DNA of 64,000 nt from an uncultured Parasutterella sp. (lineage in GTDB: Bacteria; Pseudomonadota; Gammaproteobacteria; Burkholderiales; Burkholderiaceae_F). Within the stretch, counting starts at the first letter, position 1. Every line of letters begins with the position of its first letter. The notes beneath the pieces were generated by a model. It was not told the origin of the DNA. It searched no databases and saw only the letters and a list, made by a program, of their open reading frames with translations. The position numbers and the translations under genes are program-made. Where the stretch lies: the NCBI GenBank assembly GCA_900766055.1, contig CAAFTZ010000002.1, positions 6,301 to 70,300 on the forward strand, in the 5' to 3' direction. This document shows positions 7,107-17,640 of this stretch, piece by piece.

Positions 7107-9161
7107 TTGAAAATCATCAGATTCCCCAATTCTCCGTTTGAACTGCATCAGCCATTTGAGGCGGCCGGAGATCAGCCTCAGGCAATCAAAGAACTCGTCG
7201 AAGGTATTGAGGACGGCCTGACGGCCCAGACGCTGCTTGGCGTGACGGGCAGCGGCAAAACCTACACCATGGCGAACGTTATCGCCCGAACCGGGCTGCC
7301 GACGCTCATCATGGCGCCGAATAAAACCCTTGCCGCTCAGCTCTACGCGGAAATGAGGGACTTTTTCCCAAACAACGCGGTGGAGTATTTCGTCAGTTAC
7401 TACGACTACTATCAGCCCGAAGCTTACGTCCCTCAGCGGGATCTGTTTATTGAAAAAGATTCTGCCATCAATGAACACATCGAGCAGATGCGTCTGTCGG
7501 CTTCAAAGAGCGTGCTCGAACGCCGTGATGTGATCATTGTCGCGACCGTGTCTGCCATCTACGGTATCGGTAAGCCGGAGTCCTATACCGAGATGCGTCT
7601 TATCCTGAAAGTCGGTGACAAGATTGAACAGCGCGACTTGATCTCGCACTTGGTCCGCATCCAGTACGAACGCAACGACATGGAATTTACGCGAGGTAAG
7701 TTCCGCGTCCGCGGTGACACGATTGACGTGTTTCCGGCCGAACACTCGGAAATGGCACTCCGTATCGAACTCTTCGATGACGAAATCGAAGCAATGTATT
7801 TCTTCGATCCGCTGACCGGTAAAACACGCCAGAAGGTAGACCGCTTCGCGATCTATCCGACGTCTAACTATGTCACGCCGAGAAACGATATTCTCCGAGC
7901 GATTGAAGCTATCAAGGATGAGCTCAGAGACCAGGAGGCAAAATTCATCGAGAGCGGCAGGCTGCTTGAGGCGCAGCGCATCCGCGAAAGAACGCTCTTT
8001 GACTTAGAAATGCTCCACGAAGTGGGCTTCTGCAAAGGCATTGAGAACTACAGCCGCCACTTGGCCGGTGGTCTGCCCGGAGAGCCGCCTCCTACCTTGA
8101 TCGACTATCTGCCGAAAGATGCGCTGATGTTCTTCGACGAATCTCACGTTCTGTTAGGTCAGATCGGCGGTATGTACCGCGGCGACAGTGCCAGAAAAGA
8201 AACCCTCGTCACCTACGGCTTCCGTCTTCCGAGCGCTAAAGACAATCGTCCGCTTCGTTTTGACGAATTCGAAAGCAAGATGCGCCGAGCGATCTTTGTC
8301 TCGGCCACTCCTGCAGACTACGAGCTGAATCATTCTTCTCAGATCGTGGAGCAGGTGGTGCGCCCGACCGGCCTCGTGGACCCGGAAGTAGAAGTACGCC
8401 CGGCTACGACCCAGGTTGACGATGTGCTCGGCGAAATCAAAGAAAGAATTCCGAAGGGCCAGCGCATTCTGATTACAACGCTGACCAAGCGCATGGCAGA
8501 AGACTTAACCGACTTCCTGCAGGACAACGATATCAAGGTTCGTTACCTGCACTCGGACATCGATACGGTGGAACGCGTAGAAATTATTCGAGACCTTCGT
8601 GCCGGTGTCTTCGATGTTCTGATCGGCATTAACTTACTGAGAGAAGGCTTGGATATTCCGGAAGTGGCACTGGTCGCGATCTTAGATGCTGATAAGGAAG
8701 GCTTCCTGCGAAGCGAACGTTCTCTCATTCAGACGATCGGCCGTGCCGCGCGAAACGTTGAAGGCAAAGCCATTCTATACGCTGATACGATTACGGACTC
8801 CATGCGCCGAGCGATGGACGAAACGGCTCGACGCAGAGAAAAGCAGACTGCTTACAACGTGGCGCATAACATCACGCCGAAGAGCGTCAAGAAAGAAATC
8901 CGTGACATTATTGACGGTGTCTACAAGAGCGATAACCTCGAAAATGAATTCGGACTGGTGGACGGTCAGGATTACGAAAAAATGGGTCCGAAGGAACTGG
9001 CACGCGAAATCAAACGGCTCGAAAACGAAATGTTTGAGCATGCTAAGAATCTCGAATTCGAAAAAGCCTCGGAAGTCCGTGATAAATTGGCTTCAATTCG
9101 TAAACAAGTTTTCGGCGCAACGCCCGGAAAAGATGAGGAAGGCGCAAAAGAGAACGTATAG
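7107..9161 (+). CDS. uvrB: Excinuclease ABC subunit UvrB
   Basis: This is the damage-verifying DNA helicase-like ATPase of nucleotide excision repair; it forms complexes with UvrA and then UvrC. The 684 residues show Walker [11 protein letters not shown], the beta-hairpin segment [12 protein letters not shown] that probes damage, helicase motifs ([19 protein letters not shown]) and a C-terminal UVR domain around [21 protein letters not shown]. The start is TTG at 7107; no ATG lies upstream of Walker A in frame, and the N-terminus then aligns with the family with a few extra residues. No clear SOS box is visible upstream. Confidence 0.96.
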   Translation: MKIIRFPNSPFELHQPFEAAGDQPQAIKELVEGIEDGLTAQTLLGVTGSGKTYTMANVIARTGLPTLIMAPNKTLAAQLYAEMRDFFPNNAVEYFVSYYDYYQPEAYVPQRDLFIEKDSAINEHIEQMRLSASKSVLERRDVIIVATVSAIYGIGKPESYTEMRLILKVGDKIEQRDLISHLVRIQYERNDMEFTRGKFRVRGDTIDVFPAEHSEMALRIELFDDEIEAMYFFDPLTGKTRQKVDRFAIYPTSNYVTPRNDILRAIEAIKDELRDQEAKFIESGRLLEAQRIRERTLFDLEMLHEVGFCKGIENYSRHLAGGLPGEPPPTLIDYLPKDALMFFDESHVLLGQIGGMYRGDSARKETLVTYGFRLPSAKDNRPLRFDEFESKMRRAIFVSATPADYELNHSSQIVEQVVRPTGLVDPEVEVRPATTQVDDVLGEIKERIPKGQRILITTLTKRMAEDLTDFLQDNDIKVRYLHSDIDTVERVEIIRDLRAGVFDVLIGINLLREGLDIPEVALVAILDADKEGFLRSERSLIQTIGRAARNVEGKAILYADTITDSMRRAMDETARRREKQTAYNVAHNITPKSVKKEIRDIIDGVYKSDNLENEFGLVDGQDYEKMGPKELAREIKRLENEMFEHAKNLEFEKASEVRDKLASIRKQVFGATPGKDEEGAKENV

Positions 9162-9304
9162 GTGCTCATTTTGAGTTGAATTGTTAGTAATTACCCTATA
9201 CATTTTTGCAAAAAGCGTTTGGGGCTCGTAAGCTATTGCAACCTGCCTGCGGTGTACGCGAGAGAGGTGTGATTAATTCGGCAATTAAGAAGAATGCAAA
9301 AAAC

Positions 9305-9802
9305 ATGGTAAAAGTTTTATTTGTGTGCATGGGGAACATTTGTCGTTCCCCTACGGCTGAAGCAGTTTTTAAGAAAATGGTGAAGGAAGCCGGACTGACT
9401 GACAAAGTAATCGTGGATTCTGCCGGTACACATGGTTATCACGTCGGAGAGGCGCCGGACGTGCGCGCTCAGATTGCAGGCCGTAAGCGCGGATATGACT
9501 TATCCGAACTTAGGGCTCGTCAGATTACATCCGACGACTTTAGAGAGTGCGACTTCATTTTGGCGATGGACTGGGAAAATCTGACCGCCATGCAGCAGAT
9601 CTGCCCTCCGATGTACAAACACAAGCTGGCGCTCCTGATGCGCTACGCAACCGAATATGACACAGCCGTGGTGCCTGATCCGTATTACGGCGGCAACGAA
9701 GGCTTCAACACGGTGCTTGATTACTGTGAGGACGCCTGCGAAGGCCTGCTTGAAGTTGTTAAGAAACGCGCTTCCGTCTACATTCCCGGCTCAGCTTTGT
9801 AG
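9305..9802 (+). CDS. Low-molecular-weight protein-tyrosine phosphatase
   Basis: A cytosolic phosphatase of 165 residues. The signature loop CMGNICRSP begins at Cys8 (catalytic cysteine, with the binding arginine at 14), and the general-acid aspartate lies in VVPDPYYGG. The frame stays open upstream to 9206, but the ATG at 9305 places the P-loop at the usual distance from the N-terminus. The ribosome-binding site is weak. It sits between uvrB and the Isc operon and is closed by a strong terminator. Low-molecular-weight phosphatases next to iscR are familiar in betaproteobacteria, but no functional link is shown. Confidence 0.9.
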   Translation: MVKVLFVCMGNICRSPTAEAVFKKMVKEAGLTDKVIVDSAGTHGYHVGEAPDVRAQIAGRKRGYDLSELRARQITSDDFRECDFILAMDWENLTAMQQICPPMYKHKLALLMRYATEYDTAVVPDPYYGGNEGFNTVLDYCEDACEGLLEVVKKRASVYIPGSAL

Positions 9803-9827
9803 CCGCTGAAAATTCATTTTCCTTCTT

Positions 9828-9849
9828 AGCCCTCTTTGGAGGGCTTTTT
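9828..9849 (+). terminator. Terminator after the phosphatase gene
   Basis: A seven-pair stem AGCCCTC / GAGGGCT with a four-base loop, running into five T residues, 25 bases past the stop. Confidence 0.9.
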
Positions 9850-9852
9850 CAA

Positions 9853-9873
9853 TTCCGACTATTGCGCTCGGAA
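9853..9873 (+). promoter_or_regulatory. IscR type-1-like operator, site 1
   Basis: An inverted repeat TTCCGA-N9-TCGGAA resembling the core of the IscR type 1 site (YYGACT...AGTCRR). It overlaps the -35 box of the iscR promoter. A second copy with identical arms and spacing lies 38 bases downstream. Confidence 0.6.
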
Positions 9874-9890
9874 ATAAAACGGTCTATTAT
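9862..9890 (+). promoter_or_regulatory. Predicted promoter of the isc operon
   Basis: -35 TTGCGC (9862-9867), a 17-base spacer and -10 TATTAT (9885-9890). The start would fall near 9897, about 20 bases before iscR. Both IscR-like sites overlap or touch the promoter, as expected for autorepression. Confidence 0.6.
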
Positions 9891-9911
9891 TTCCGACTAA
9901 ATGAATCGGAA
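9891..9911 (+). promoter_or_regulatory. IscR type-1-like operator, site 2
   Basis: A second TTCCGA-N9-TCGGAA dyad that begins directly after the -10 box and covers the likely transcription start. Both sites begin with TTCCGACT, matching the YYGACT half-site known for IscR. Confidence 0.65.
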
Positions 9912-9916
9912 TAAAG

Positions 9917-10372
9917 ATGAAACTCACTACTAAAGGCCGTTTTGCCGTTACCGCAATGCTTGATATTGCTCTCCATGACCCGGAAGAGTACGTATCCATC
10001 GCTGCGATCGGGGACAGACGTCATCTTTCAAGTGCCTATCTTGAGCAGATCTTCGGAAAGCTGCGCAGGGCTGGTCTCCTTGAAGGTGTGCGCGGCCCTG
10101 CCGGTGGATACCGTTTGGCCAAACCTGCAGATCAGATCACGGTGATCGATATTTTGGAAGCCGTGGACGACCCGCTCGAGAAAGCCAGCTGCGATAAAAA
10201 CAGAGCCGTCTGCGACGGAGAAGGTGAGTGCATCACATTCGATCTTTGGGAAAGCCTCAACGAGGAAATCCGTAAGTTCCTGAAAGGGATCTCGCTGAAA
10301 AACCTGGCTGACAAGAAAAAGCTCAAAGATCAGGGCTTAAGCCCCGTATCCATTATCAAACCGAAGGTTTAA
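9917..10372 (+). CDS. iscR: Rrf2-family iron-sulfur regulator IscR
   Basis: A DNA-binding repressor that senses iron-sulfur status and controls this operon. The 151 residues open with [20 protein letters not shown] and carry the Rrf2 winged helix with [15 protein letters not shown] and [10 protein letters not shown]. Three cysteines are present in SCDKNRAVC and GEGEC. In E. coli the fourth cluster ligand is a histidine three residues after the third cysteine (CLTH); here that position reads CITF. The [2Fe-2S] cluster may therefore be bound differently, or more weakly. The gene is first in the operon, 35 bases before iscS, behind two likely self-binding sites. Confidence 0.92.
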   Translation: MKLTTKGRFAVTAMLDIALHDPEEYVSIAAIGDRRHLSSAYLEQIFGKLRRAGLLEGVRGPAGGYRLAKPADQITVIDILEAVDDPLEKASCDKNRAVCDGEGECITFDLWESLNEEIRKFLKGISLKNLADKKKLKDQGLSPVSIIKPKV

Positions 10373-10407
10373 TAAATCCCCAATTTATCTCTTCATTGGA
10401 GCTAATC

Positions 10408-11616
10408 ATGAAGTTCCCTATTTACCTTGATTATTCTGCGACTACGCCTGTGGATCCTCGTGTCGTCGATAAGATGATTCCTTTCCTCTACGAGAATTTC
10501 GGCAACGCCGCCAGTACGAGCCACGAATACGGCTGGAAGGCTAAAGAAGCTGTTGAAAACGCTCGTGCCGAAGTTGCAGCTTTGATCAATGCCGATCCGA
10601 AAGAAATCGTCTGGACCAGCGGCGCTACCGAAAGCGACAACCTTGCGATCAAAGGTGCAGCTCGTTTCCATAAGGACAAAGGCAAGCATTTAATCACGGT
10701 AAAGACCGAACACAAAGCCGTGCTGGACTCCATGCGAGAACTTGAACGCGAAGGCTTTGAAGTGACATACATGGACGTCGGCAAGGACGGCCTTTTGGAC
10801 CTCGACGCTTTGGCCAAAGCCATGGGTCCGGATACTACCTTGGTTTCCGTGATGGCCGTCAACAATGAAATCGGCGTCATTCAAGACATCGAAAAAATCG
10901 GTGAAATGTGCCGTGAACGCGGAATCCTGTTCCACGTCGACGCCACTCAGGCCGCCGGCAAGATCCCTCTGGATATGGAAAAACTCAAGGTTGATCTGAT
11001 GAGCCTTTCCGCCCACAAGTTATACGGACCGAAGGGAATGGGCGCTCTTTATGTTCGCCGCAAACCGCGTGCTCGTATTGAAGCCATCATTCATGGCGGC
11101 GGTCACGAAAGAGGCATGCGCTCAGGCACACTCGCCACACACCAGATCGTCGGTATGGGCGAAGCCTACAGACTGTGCCGCCTAGAAATGGACGAAGAAA
11201 TGAAACGTATCGGCGCTCTTCGCGACAGACTTTGGAAAGGCTTGAGCGAAATCGAAGCCGTTCATGTTAACGGAAGCATGGAACACAGAGCACCTTTCAA
11301 CCTCAACGTCAGCTTCGCGTTTGTTGAAGGTGAAGCCCTCATGGCCAGCTGCCCTGAAATCGCAGTTTCCTCCGGTTCTGCCTGTACCTCAGCCAGCTTG
11401 GAACCATCCTACGTTCTGCGTGCCCTCGGTATTGATGACGAACTCGCTCACAGCTCCATCCGCTTCAGCTTAGGCCGCTTCACGACGGAAGAAGAGATTG
11501 ACTACACCGTCAAGCTCATCAAAGAAAAGGTTGCACAGCTTCGTGAAATGTCCCCGCTTTGGGAAATGTACAAGGAAGGCGTGGACATGAAACAAGTTAA
11601 ATGGACAGAACACTAA
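10408..11616 (+). CDS. iscS: Cysteine desulfurase IscS
   Basis: A PLP enzyme that removes sulfur from cysteine and passes it as persulfide to IscU and to tRNA-thiolation partners. The protein has 402 residues, with an N-terminal [21 protein letters not shown], the PLP lysine in [11 protein letters not shown] and the mobile persulfide loop [14 protein letters not shown]. The ATG at 10408 is preceded by TGGAGC at proper spacing, so it is preferred over a TTG four codons upstream. It is followed by iscU after 15 bases. Confidence 0.97.
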   Translation: MKFPIYLDYSATTPVDPRVVDKMIPFLYENFGNAASTSHEYGWKAKEAVENARAEVAALINADPKEIVWTSGATESDNLAIKGAARFHKDKGKHLITVKTEHKAVLDSMRELEREGFEVTYMDVGKDGLLDLDALAKAMGPDTTLVSVMAVNNEIGVIQDIEKIGEMCRERGILFHVDATQAAGKIPLDMEKLKVDLMSLSAHKLYGPKGMGALYVRRKPRARIEAIIHGGGHERGMRSGTLATHQIVGMGEAYRLCRLEMDEEMKRIGALRDRLWKGLSEIEAVHVNGSMEHRAPFNLNVSFAFVEGEALMASCPEIAVSSGSACTSASLEPSYVLRALGIDDELAHSSIRFSLGRFTTEEEIDYTVKLIKEKVAQLREMSPLWEMYKEGVDMKQVKWTEH

Positions 11617-11631
11617 TAAGGAAAGAAAAGA

Positions 11632-12027
11632 ATGCAATACAGCGATAAAGTGATGGATCATTTCCAGCACCCCAGAAATGTTGGCAGACTGGATAAAAAC
11701 GATCCGAACGTCGGAACCGGTACACGCGGCGCCCCCGCCTGCGGCGACGTTTTAAGCCTGCAGATCAAGGTCAACGACAACGGCGTGATCGAAGACGCTA
11801 AGTTCAAAACCTACGGCTGCACCAGCGCCATCGCTTCCAGCTCTTTGGTCACCGAACTGATCAAGGGCAAGACCTTGGAGGAAGCCGAACAGCTCAAAAA
11901 TACGGCAATTGCCGAAGAACTCGAGCTTCCTCCCGTCAAAATCCACTGTTCCATTCTTGCGGAAGACGCCATCAAGGCCGCAGTGGAAGACTATCGCCAG
12001 AAACAGGCTCAGATTAAGGATAAATAA
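11632..12027 (+). CDS. iscU: Iron-sulfur cluster scaffold IscU
   Basis: The scaffold on which [2Fe-2S] clusters are built from IscS sulfur. The 131 residues carry the three conserved cysteines in [18 protein letters not shown] and [15 protein letters not shown]. The LPPVKIHC segment is the recognition motif for the HscA chaperone. The stop overlaps the iscA start by one base (TAATG), suggesting coupled translation. Confidence 0.97.
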   Translation: MQYSDKVMDHFQHPRNVGRLDKNDPNVGTGTRGAPACGDVLSLQIKVNDNGVIEDAKFKTYGCTSAIASSSLVTELIKGKTLEEAEQLKNTAIAEELELPPVKIHCSILAEDAIKAAVEDYRQKQAQIKDK

Positions 12028-12350
12028 TGTCGGTTACATTGACAGAAAAAGCAGCTTCTCACGTTGAAGAATTCCTTCGCAAACGCGGCAAAGGCGTTGG
12101 CCTCAGAGTCGGTGTCAAAACCAGCGGCTGCTCCGGTATGGCTTACGCCTTAGAGTTCGCAGACAAAATTGAACCCGAAGATCAGGTGTACGAAAGCTAC
12201 GGGATCAAAGTAATTGTTGATCCCAAGAGCCTGCCTTATATCAACGGAACCGAATTGGACTTTGTCCGTGAAGGTCTCAATACCGGATTCAAATTCAAGA
12301 ACCCGAACGAGAAAGAAAGCTGCGGCTGCGGCAAGTCTTTCCATGTCTAA
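12027..12350 (+). CDS. iscA: A-type iron-sulfur carrier IscA
   Basis: A carrier that helps form and deliver clusters to target proteins. The 107 residues have the A-type triad of cysteines: TSGCSGMAY in the middle and ESCGCGKSF at the C-terminus. The start overlaps the iscU stop by one base, and hscB follows after 16 bases. Confidence 0.96.
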   Translation: MSVTLTEKAASHVEEFLRKRGKGVGLRVGVKTSGCSGMAYALEFADKIEPEDQVYESYGIKVIVDPKSLPYINGTELDFVREGLNTGFKFKNPNEKESCGCGKSFHV

Positions 12351-12366
12351 CTGAAACGGAGGCACT

Positions 12367-12867
12367 ATGGCGGCGATGAATCCTTTTGAAATTTTCGGTT
12401 TGAAACCACAGTTCAGAATCGATAAACAAAAGTTGGATGAAAAGTATTTTGAAATTCAAAAAAAGGTTCATCCCGACCGTTTTGCTTCGGCAAGCGATAC
12501 TGAAAAGCGCGTTGCTCAGCAGTGGGCAACGGTGATTAATGACGCTTTTCAGAAGCTCAGCGATCCGATCCAGCGAGGTAAAGCCCTTTGCGCGCTGCGA
12601 GGACACCCCGTTGACGAAGACAGCAGCGGTTCGATTTCTGAAGAGTTTCTTCTTGAGCAGCTGGAACGCCGAGAGGCGATCTCAGATGCAAAGAATTCCG
12701 GGAATACGGCTGAGCTGGAAGTGCTGAAGAAAGCGATTGAAAAAGAAAAGGACGAGCTGCTCAACGAGGTGACAGACGCGTTCGATGTGAAATCTGATGT
12801 CTTGCTGGCGGCGGAGGATTTGAAAAAGGTCATGTTTTTAAATCGCCAGCTACTGGATTTTGAATAA
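12367..12867 (+). CDS. hscB: Co-chaperone HscB (J-domain)
   Basis: A J-domain co-chaperone of 166 residues that brings IscU to HscA and stimulates its ATPase. The J-domain covers roughly residues 5-75, with the HPD motif in [11 protein letters not shown]. The C-terminal helical domain (about 90-166) binds IscU in relatives. The last base is shared with the hscA start (TAATG). Confidence 0.95.
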   Translation: MAAMNPFEIFGLKPQFRIDKQKLDEKYFEIQKKVHPDRFASASDTEKRVAQQWATVINDAFQKLSDPIQRGKALCALRGHPVDEDSSGSISEEFLLEQLERREAISDAKNSGNTAELEVLKKAIEKEKDELLNEVTDAFDVKSDVLLAAEDLKKVMFLNRQLLDFE

Positions 12868-14726
12868 TGTCACTTCTGCAAATTGCCGAACCGGGAATGT
12901 CGACAGCACCGCATGAAGAGCGGTTTGCTGTCGGTATTGATTTGGGCACCACGAATTCATTGGCGGCTACCGTTAGAAACGGTTCTCCCGAAGTTCTCGT
13001 TGACGAAAAGAATCAGAAACTGCTTCCTTCTGTTGTCCACTACGAAAAGAATGGAGGCGTGCTTGTTGGTGAAGAAGCCCGTTCACGTGCAGAAGCAGAT
13101 CCGCTCAACACGATCTCAAGTGTCAAGCGTTTGATGGGCCGAAGCGCTTCTGAGCTGCAGAATAACCGCTACATGCCCTATGACTTCATCAAAGGCGAGG
13201 GTATGGTGAAGCTCAACACGGCACAAGGCGCGAAGAGTCCGGTTGAAGTATCAGCAGAAATCTTAAAAGTCCTCAAAAAACGCGCCGAAGACGCCTTAGG
13301 CGGCGAACTTGTCGGCGCTGTCGTGACGGTACCGGCTTACTTTGATGACGCTCAGCGTCAGGCGACTAAAGACGCCGCTAAGCTTGCTGGTCTGAATGTT
13401 CTTCGTCTTTTGAGCGAGCCGACGGCGGCCGCTTTGGCTTACGGCCTCGATACCGGCGCCGAAGGTCTTTACATCGTTTATGACTTGGGCGGCGGCACGT
13501 TTGACATCTCCGTCCTCCGTCTGCGCAAAGGCGTTTTTGAGGTGCTCGCCACCGGCGGCAACAGCCAGTTAGGCGGCGATGATTTTGACCAGCGTCTCTA
13601 CTGCTGGGTCATTGATCAGGCAGGTCGTCCGCTGCTGACGCATTCCGACAGCCGCATGCTGATGGCAAAAGCCAAGGCAGCCAAAGAAACGCTGACGACG
13701 GAAAAGAAAGCAACGATTCACGCCAAGATTTCCGGCGACAGAATCATCAATGTCACGATTACGCGCGAAGTCTTTGATTCGATCACGCACCACTTAGTAG
13801 CAAGAACCATCGAAGCCACGAAACAGACATTAAAGGACGCAGGTCTCAAACGCGATGAAGTAAAAGGTGTCGTGCTTGTCGGCGGCTCAACGCGCATGCC
13901 CTGCATCCGCAAGGCAGTGGCCGATTATTTTGACCGCGAACCGCTTACCGATATTGACCCGGATGAAGTGGTGGCAATCGGCGCTGCGCTTCAGGCAAAC
14001 CTGCTTGCCGGCAACCGCAGCGACGAAGACTGGCTGCTTCTTGACGTCACGCCGCTTTCCTTGGGTCTTGAAACCATGGGCGGTCTCGTTGAAAAAGTCA
14101 TTCCCCGCAACACGCCGATTCCTGTAGCCATGGCTCAGGACTTCACAACTTTCAAGGACGGTCAGACCGCGATGTCGATCCATGTTCTTCAGGGTGAACG
14201 TGACTTGGTAGAAGAGTGCCGTTCTTTGGCCAAATTCTCTTTGCGCGGCATTCCGCCCAAAGTTGCAGGAGCTGCACGTATTCGTGTGACGTTCCAGGTG
14301 GATGCTGACGGACTGTTGTCGGTCACGGCCCGCGAACAAACCACGGGCGTGGAAGCATCTGTCACGGTCAAACCTTCTTACGGTCTGTCGGAAGATGAAA
14401 TCAGCCGCATGCTGAAAGATTCCTTTGGTCACGCCGAAGAAGATATGAAGCTTCGCGAATTACGCGAGCAGAAAGTTGAAGCCGCTCGCCTTTTGGAAAG
14501 CATTTACTCTGCACTGTCCTCGGACGCCGACCTTCTCAATGAAGCCGAGCGCGCTCAGATCGACGCCAGGATTCAACATCTCGAGACAGTTCGCGCGCAA
14601 GATGACAAGGATGAATTAAAAAATTCGATTTCAGCGCTGTCCGAGGGAACGAAAGACTTTGCTGCACGTCGAATGAACCGTACGATCTTGGAAGCACTCC
14701 AAGGCAAATCTGTTGACGAGGTTTAA
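12867..14726 (+). CDS. hscA: Specialised Hsp70 chaperone HscA
   Basis: An Hsp70-class ATPase dedicated to releasing clusters from IscU. The 619 residues show phosphate loop 1 [26 protein letters not shown] and [11 protein letters not shown] in the nucleotide-binding domain, then [17 protein letters not shown] leading into the substrate-binding domain. It is shorter than DnaK and, like other HscA, lacks the long C-terminal tail. It overlaps hscB by one base and is two bases from fdx. Confidence 0.96.
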   Translation: MSLLQIAEPGMSTAPHEERFAVGIDLGTTNSLAATVRNGSPEVLVDEKNQKLLPSVVHYEKNGGVLVGEEARSRAEADPLNTISSVKRLMGRSASELQNNRYMPYDFIKGEGMVKLNTAQGAKSPVEVSAEILKVLKKRAEDALGGELVGAVVTVPAYFDDAQRQATKDAAKLAGLNVLRLLSEPTAAALAYGLDTGAEGLYIVYDLGGGTFDISVLRLRKGVFEVLATGGNSQLGGDDFDQRLYCWVIDQAGRPLLTHSDSRMLMAKAKAAKETLTTEKKATIHAKISGDRIINVTITREVFDSITHHLVARTIEATKQTLKDAGLKRDEVKGVVLVGGSTRMPCIRKAVADYFDREPLTDIDPDEVVAIGAALQANLLAGNRSDEDWLLLDVTPLSLGLETMGGLVEKVIPRNTPIPVAMAQDFTTFKDGQTAMSIHVLQGERDLVEECRSLAKFSLRGIPPKVAGAARIRVTFQVDADGLLSVTAREQTTGVEASVTVKPSYGLSEDEISRMLKDSFGHAEEDMKLRELREQKVEAARLLESIYSALSSDADLLNEAERAQIDARIQHLETVRAQDDKDELKNSISALSEGTKDFAARRMNRTILEALQGKSVDEV

Positions 14727-14728
14727 AA

Positions 14729-15067
14729 ATGCCGAAAGTAACCGTTTTACCGCATCCCGGAATCTGTCCGAACGGGGCTGAGTTTGAAGTCCCCGAAGGT
14801 GCAAACTTAGCTAAAGCTTTGGTCGCAAACGGCGTCAATATTGACCACGCCTGCGAGTTCTCCTGCGCCTGCACGACTTGCCACTGCTACATTGACAAGG
14901 GCTTTGATTCTTTGGAACCGGCAGAAGACGATGAAGAAGATCTGCTTGACCAGGCTTGGGGTCTGAAATCGAACTCACGCCTGACTTGCCAGACAAAAGT
15001 CGGCAAAGAAGACATTACCGTTGAAATTCCGAAATACTCCCGTAATCACGCCAGAGAGAACGAGTAA
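14729..15067 (+). CDS. fdx: [2Fe-2S] ferredoxin of the Isc system
   Basis: An adrenodoxin-type ferredoxin of 112 residues that supplies electrons for cluster assembly. The ligands lie in [12 protein letters not shown], a Cys-x5-Cys-x2-Cys pattern, with the fourth cysteine in [10 protein letters not shown]. It sits in the usual place after hscA and overlaps iscX by one base. Confidence 0.95.
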   Translation: MPKVTVLPHPGICPNGAEFEVPEGANLAKALVANGVNIDHACEFSCACTTCHCYIDKGFDSLEPAEDDEEDLLDQAWGLKSNSRLTCQTKVGKEDITVEIPKYSRNHARENE

Positions 15068-15267
15068 TGAAGCTGACTTGGAAGGATCCGCGTGCGATTG
15101 CGGAAGAGCTGTATGGCGAAAATCCGGACTTAGATCCGCTGACGATCAGCTTTGAGAAGATGCATGCAATGATCGTCGCGCTTCCGGATTTTGATGATGA
15201 TCCGGAAGCAAGCAACGAAAAAATACTGGAAGCCATCCTGGTCGCTTGGATGGACGAAAGAGATTAG
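15067..15267 (+). CDS. iscX: Isc accessory protein IscX
   Basis: A small acidic protein of 66 residues that binds IscS and modulates its activity, possibly as an iron-dependent regulator. The sequence begins [16 protein letters not shown] and has the family segments [11 protein letters not shown] and [20 protein letters not shown], ending in WMDERD. It is the last gene of the operon. The next gene converges only three bases away, with no terminator between. Confidence 0.95.
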   Translation: MKLTWKDPRAIAEELYGENPDLDPLTISFEKMHAMIVALPDFDDDPEASNEKILEAILVAWMDERD

Positions 15268-15270
15268 TGT

Positions 15271-16110
15271 TTAGACGGCCGGCTGATCCAAAAGATCAAG
15301 CAGGCCTTCCTGCCAGGCTAAGCCGGCTAAAACAGCAAGGGACGATTCGAATGTGAATCGTCCTTTTTCTATGCGCTCAATAATCGCTTCGGGTTCTAAG
15401 AGTTCAAAGCACTCGACCTCGCCGTCCATGTTGTGAGGATGGAAAGAGTCTTCAACATAAGCATTGCAGATGTAAGCGATTTCTCGCATCCAGCCTTCAT
15501 GAACAGGACGCGAAATGATATTGCGCGCGCTAAAAGAGATTTCAAGGGAACCCGGTGTCACACCGGCTTCTTCAAATGCTTCGCGTTCCATGGCAAGTCC
15601 GAAAGGCTCGCCTGCTCCGACTAGACCTGCAGCACAGTTATCCCAATAACCAGGGCCGATCGCTTTCTTGAAAGAACGCTGAGCCACCCACATCCTGCCG
15701 TCACGCGTGAACGGATTCAGGTGAACGGCAAAGGTATTAAAGGCGAAGGGACGGCACATTGCACGCTCAATAACGATCAAAGGCGACTCGCAGGCAATGT
15801 CATCCGAAGCAGTAACGGAAAGCAGTTCATCTCGCCAGGCAAAGACTTTGTCCGCGCCTTTATAAAGGTGCGAAATCGCTGCCAGACGGCGCGAAGCCTG
15901 TCCGGAGTCTTCCGCGGTAAATACGAAAGTATCCGGACGGATGTCACAGAAGCGAAAGGTACTCGCTAAAAACTCGGCATCAGTTCGTTCAATGTGCCCG
16001 GCTCGTACGTCGTTAAAGTAAAACGGAATACGAGAGGAGGGCACGGGAACTTCGGCCATGCCGTAAAGCTCTTTTAACAGAGCGGCGATTTTCAGCTTCC
16101 TTTCGCTCAT
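15271..16110 (-). CDS. Nudix hydrolase with N-terminal DUF4743-like domain
   Basis: A predicted cytosolic nucleoside-diphosphate-linked hydrolase of 279 residues. The Nudix box reads GAGEPFGLAMEREAFEEAG, with the required Glu, Arg-Glu and Glu-Glu positions. The roughly 110 residues ahead resemble the DUF4743 domain found with plant and yeast Nudix proteins that act on damaged thiamine diphosphate forms. That assignment is by memory of the layout (RPFAFNTFAVHLNPF and AIGPGYWDNCAAG), so the substrate stays open. The gene is tail-to-tail with iscX and follows lysS by five bases. Confidence 0.82.
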   Translation of the reverse strand: MSERKLKIAALLKELYGMAEVPVPSSRIPFYFNDVRAGHIERTDAEFLASTFRFCDIRPDTFVFTAEDSGQASRRLAAISHLYKGADKVFAWRDELLSVTASDDIACESPLIVIERAMCRPFAFNTFAVHLNPFTRDGRMWVAQRSFKKAIGPGYWDNCAAGLVGAGEPFGLAMEREAFEEAGVTPGSLEISFSARNIISRPVHEGWMREIAYICNAYVEDSFHPHNMDGEVECFELLEPEAIIERIEKGRFTFESSLAVLAGLAWQEGLLDLLDQPAV

Positions 16111-16115
16111 GATTC

Positions 16116-17639
16116 TTAGACCTCAGGACGCATATGCGGGAAGAGCAGAACGTCACGGATGCTCGGAGAGTCGGTAAGCAGCATGACAAAGCGGTCTAAG
16201 CCCACGCCGCAGCCGCCTGTCGGAGGCAGACCGTATTCCAGTGCGCGGACGTAGTCGGCGTCGTAGTACATGGCTTCATCATCGCCGCTGGCTTTCAGTT
16301 TTGCCTGAGCCATGAAGCGAGCAGCCTGGTCCTGCGGGTCGTTCAGCTCGGAGAAGCCGTTGGCGGTTTCGCGGCCGGCCATGAAGAGTTCGAAACGCTC
16401 GGTGATGCCGGGAACCTTGTCGGAGGCGCGAGCCAGCGGAGAAATCTCAACCGGGTAGTCAATGATGTAAGTCGGCTGAATGAGTTTGGATTCAGCAACG
16501 GCTTCAAACATGGCCATCTGCAGAGCGCCGACGCCGGCGTCAGCCTTAGCAGGTTCACCCAGGCGCTTGAGTTCTTCCTGCATGAAGTCCTTGTCTTCGA
16601 GCTGCTCAGCGGTGTACTGAGGAGCGTACTTCAGAACGGCTTCCTTAGCAGTCAGGCGATCAAACGGTTTTGTGAGGTCGATGGTATGACCCTGATACTG
16701 AATGATAGCGGCACCGATAGTCTTTTCAGCGACGGTGCGCAGAAGTTTTTCGGTGTAGTCCATGAGCCAGTGGTATTCCTTGTAGGCTGCATAGAACTCC
16801 ATCATTGTGAATTCAGGGTTGTGGCGAACGTCAACGCCTTCGTTGCGGAAGGAGCGGTTGAGTTCAAAAACGCGTTCAAAGCCACCGACCACTAAGCGCT
16901 TCAGATAAAGTTCCGGAGCAATACGCAGATACATATCCATGTCGAGCGCATTGTGGTGTGTGATGAACGGCTTAGCGTTCGCACCGCCGGGGATCGGATG
17001 GAGCATCGGAGTTTCCACTTCCATGAAGTGATGTTCCATCATGAATTTACGGGTTTCGGCGATGGCCTTGGAACGGATCATGAAGGTGCGGCGTGTGCTT
17101 TCGTTCATGATCAGGTCAACATAGCGCTGACGATAACGGGTTTCCGGATCGGAGAGACCGTGGAATTTGTCGGGAAGCGGACGAATGTTCTTGGTTAGCA
17201 GACGGAAGTTCTTAACGCGGACGGAAAGCTCTCCGGTTTTGGTGAAGAACAGTGTGCCTGTAGCGCCGACGATATCTCCGATATCAACCATTTTCTTGAA
17301 GAAGTCGTAAGTTTCATCGCCGACCTCAGCCTTGGTGATGAAGAACTGGATGTGATCGGTGCCGTCTTTAACGGTCAGGAAGCTGGCTTTGCCCATGACG
17401 CGCTTGAGCATGACGCGGCCGGCGACAGTGACTTCGACCGGAGCAGCTTCAAGCTCTTCCGGAGTTTTGCTGCCGTTGGCAGCGCGCACTTCTTCAATGC
17501 GGTCTTTCTGAACGAAATCATTCGGATAAGCAACGCCTTCGGCTCTGAGTTTGTCGAGTTTGGCTAAGCGTTCGGCAATGATATGGTTCTCAGTCTCAAG
17601 AACGTCTTCTTTTTTGACGGTTTCTTTCTGGTTTTCCAC
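16116..17639 (-). CDS. lysS: Lysyl-tRNA synthetase, class II
   Basis: Charges tRNA-Lys. It has an N-terminal OB-fold anticodon domain ([18 protein letters not shown]) and a class II core, with motif 2 in [20 protein letters not shown] and motif 3 in [16 protein letters not shown]. The length is about 507 residues. The GTG at 17639 is chosen: GGAG lies six bases upstream, within the end of the preceding SDR gene, whereas the TTG four codons earlier has no Shine-Dalgarno and overlaps that site. It starts one base after the SDR stop, so translation is probably coupled. Confidence 0.94.
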   Translation of the reverse strand: MENQKETVKKEDVLETENHIIAERLAKLDKLRAEGVAYPNDFVQKDRIEEVRAANGSKTPEELEAAPVEVTVAGRVMLKRVMGKASFLTVKDGTDHIQFFITKAEVGDETYDFFKKMVDIGDIVGATGTLFFTKTGELSVRVKNFRLLTKNIRPLPDKFHGLSDPETRYRQRYVDLIMNESTRRTFMIRSKAIAETRKFMMEHHFMEVETPMLHPIPGGANAKPFITHHNALDMDMYLRIAPELYLKRLVVGGFERVFELNRSFRNEGVDVRHNPEFTMMEFYAAYKEYHWLMDYTEKLLRTVAEKTIGAAIIQYQGHTIDLTKPFDRLTAKEAVLKYAPQYTAEQLEDKDFMQEELKRLGEPAKADAGVGALQMAMFEAVAESKLIQPTYIIDYPVEISPLARASDKVPGITERFELFMAGRETANGFSELNDPQDQAARFMAQAKLKASGDDEAMYYDADYVRALEYGLPPTGGCGVGLDRFVMLLTDSPSIRDVLLFPHMRPEV

Positions 17640-17640
17640 T

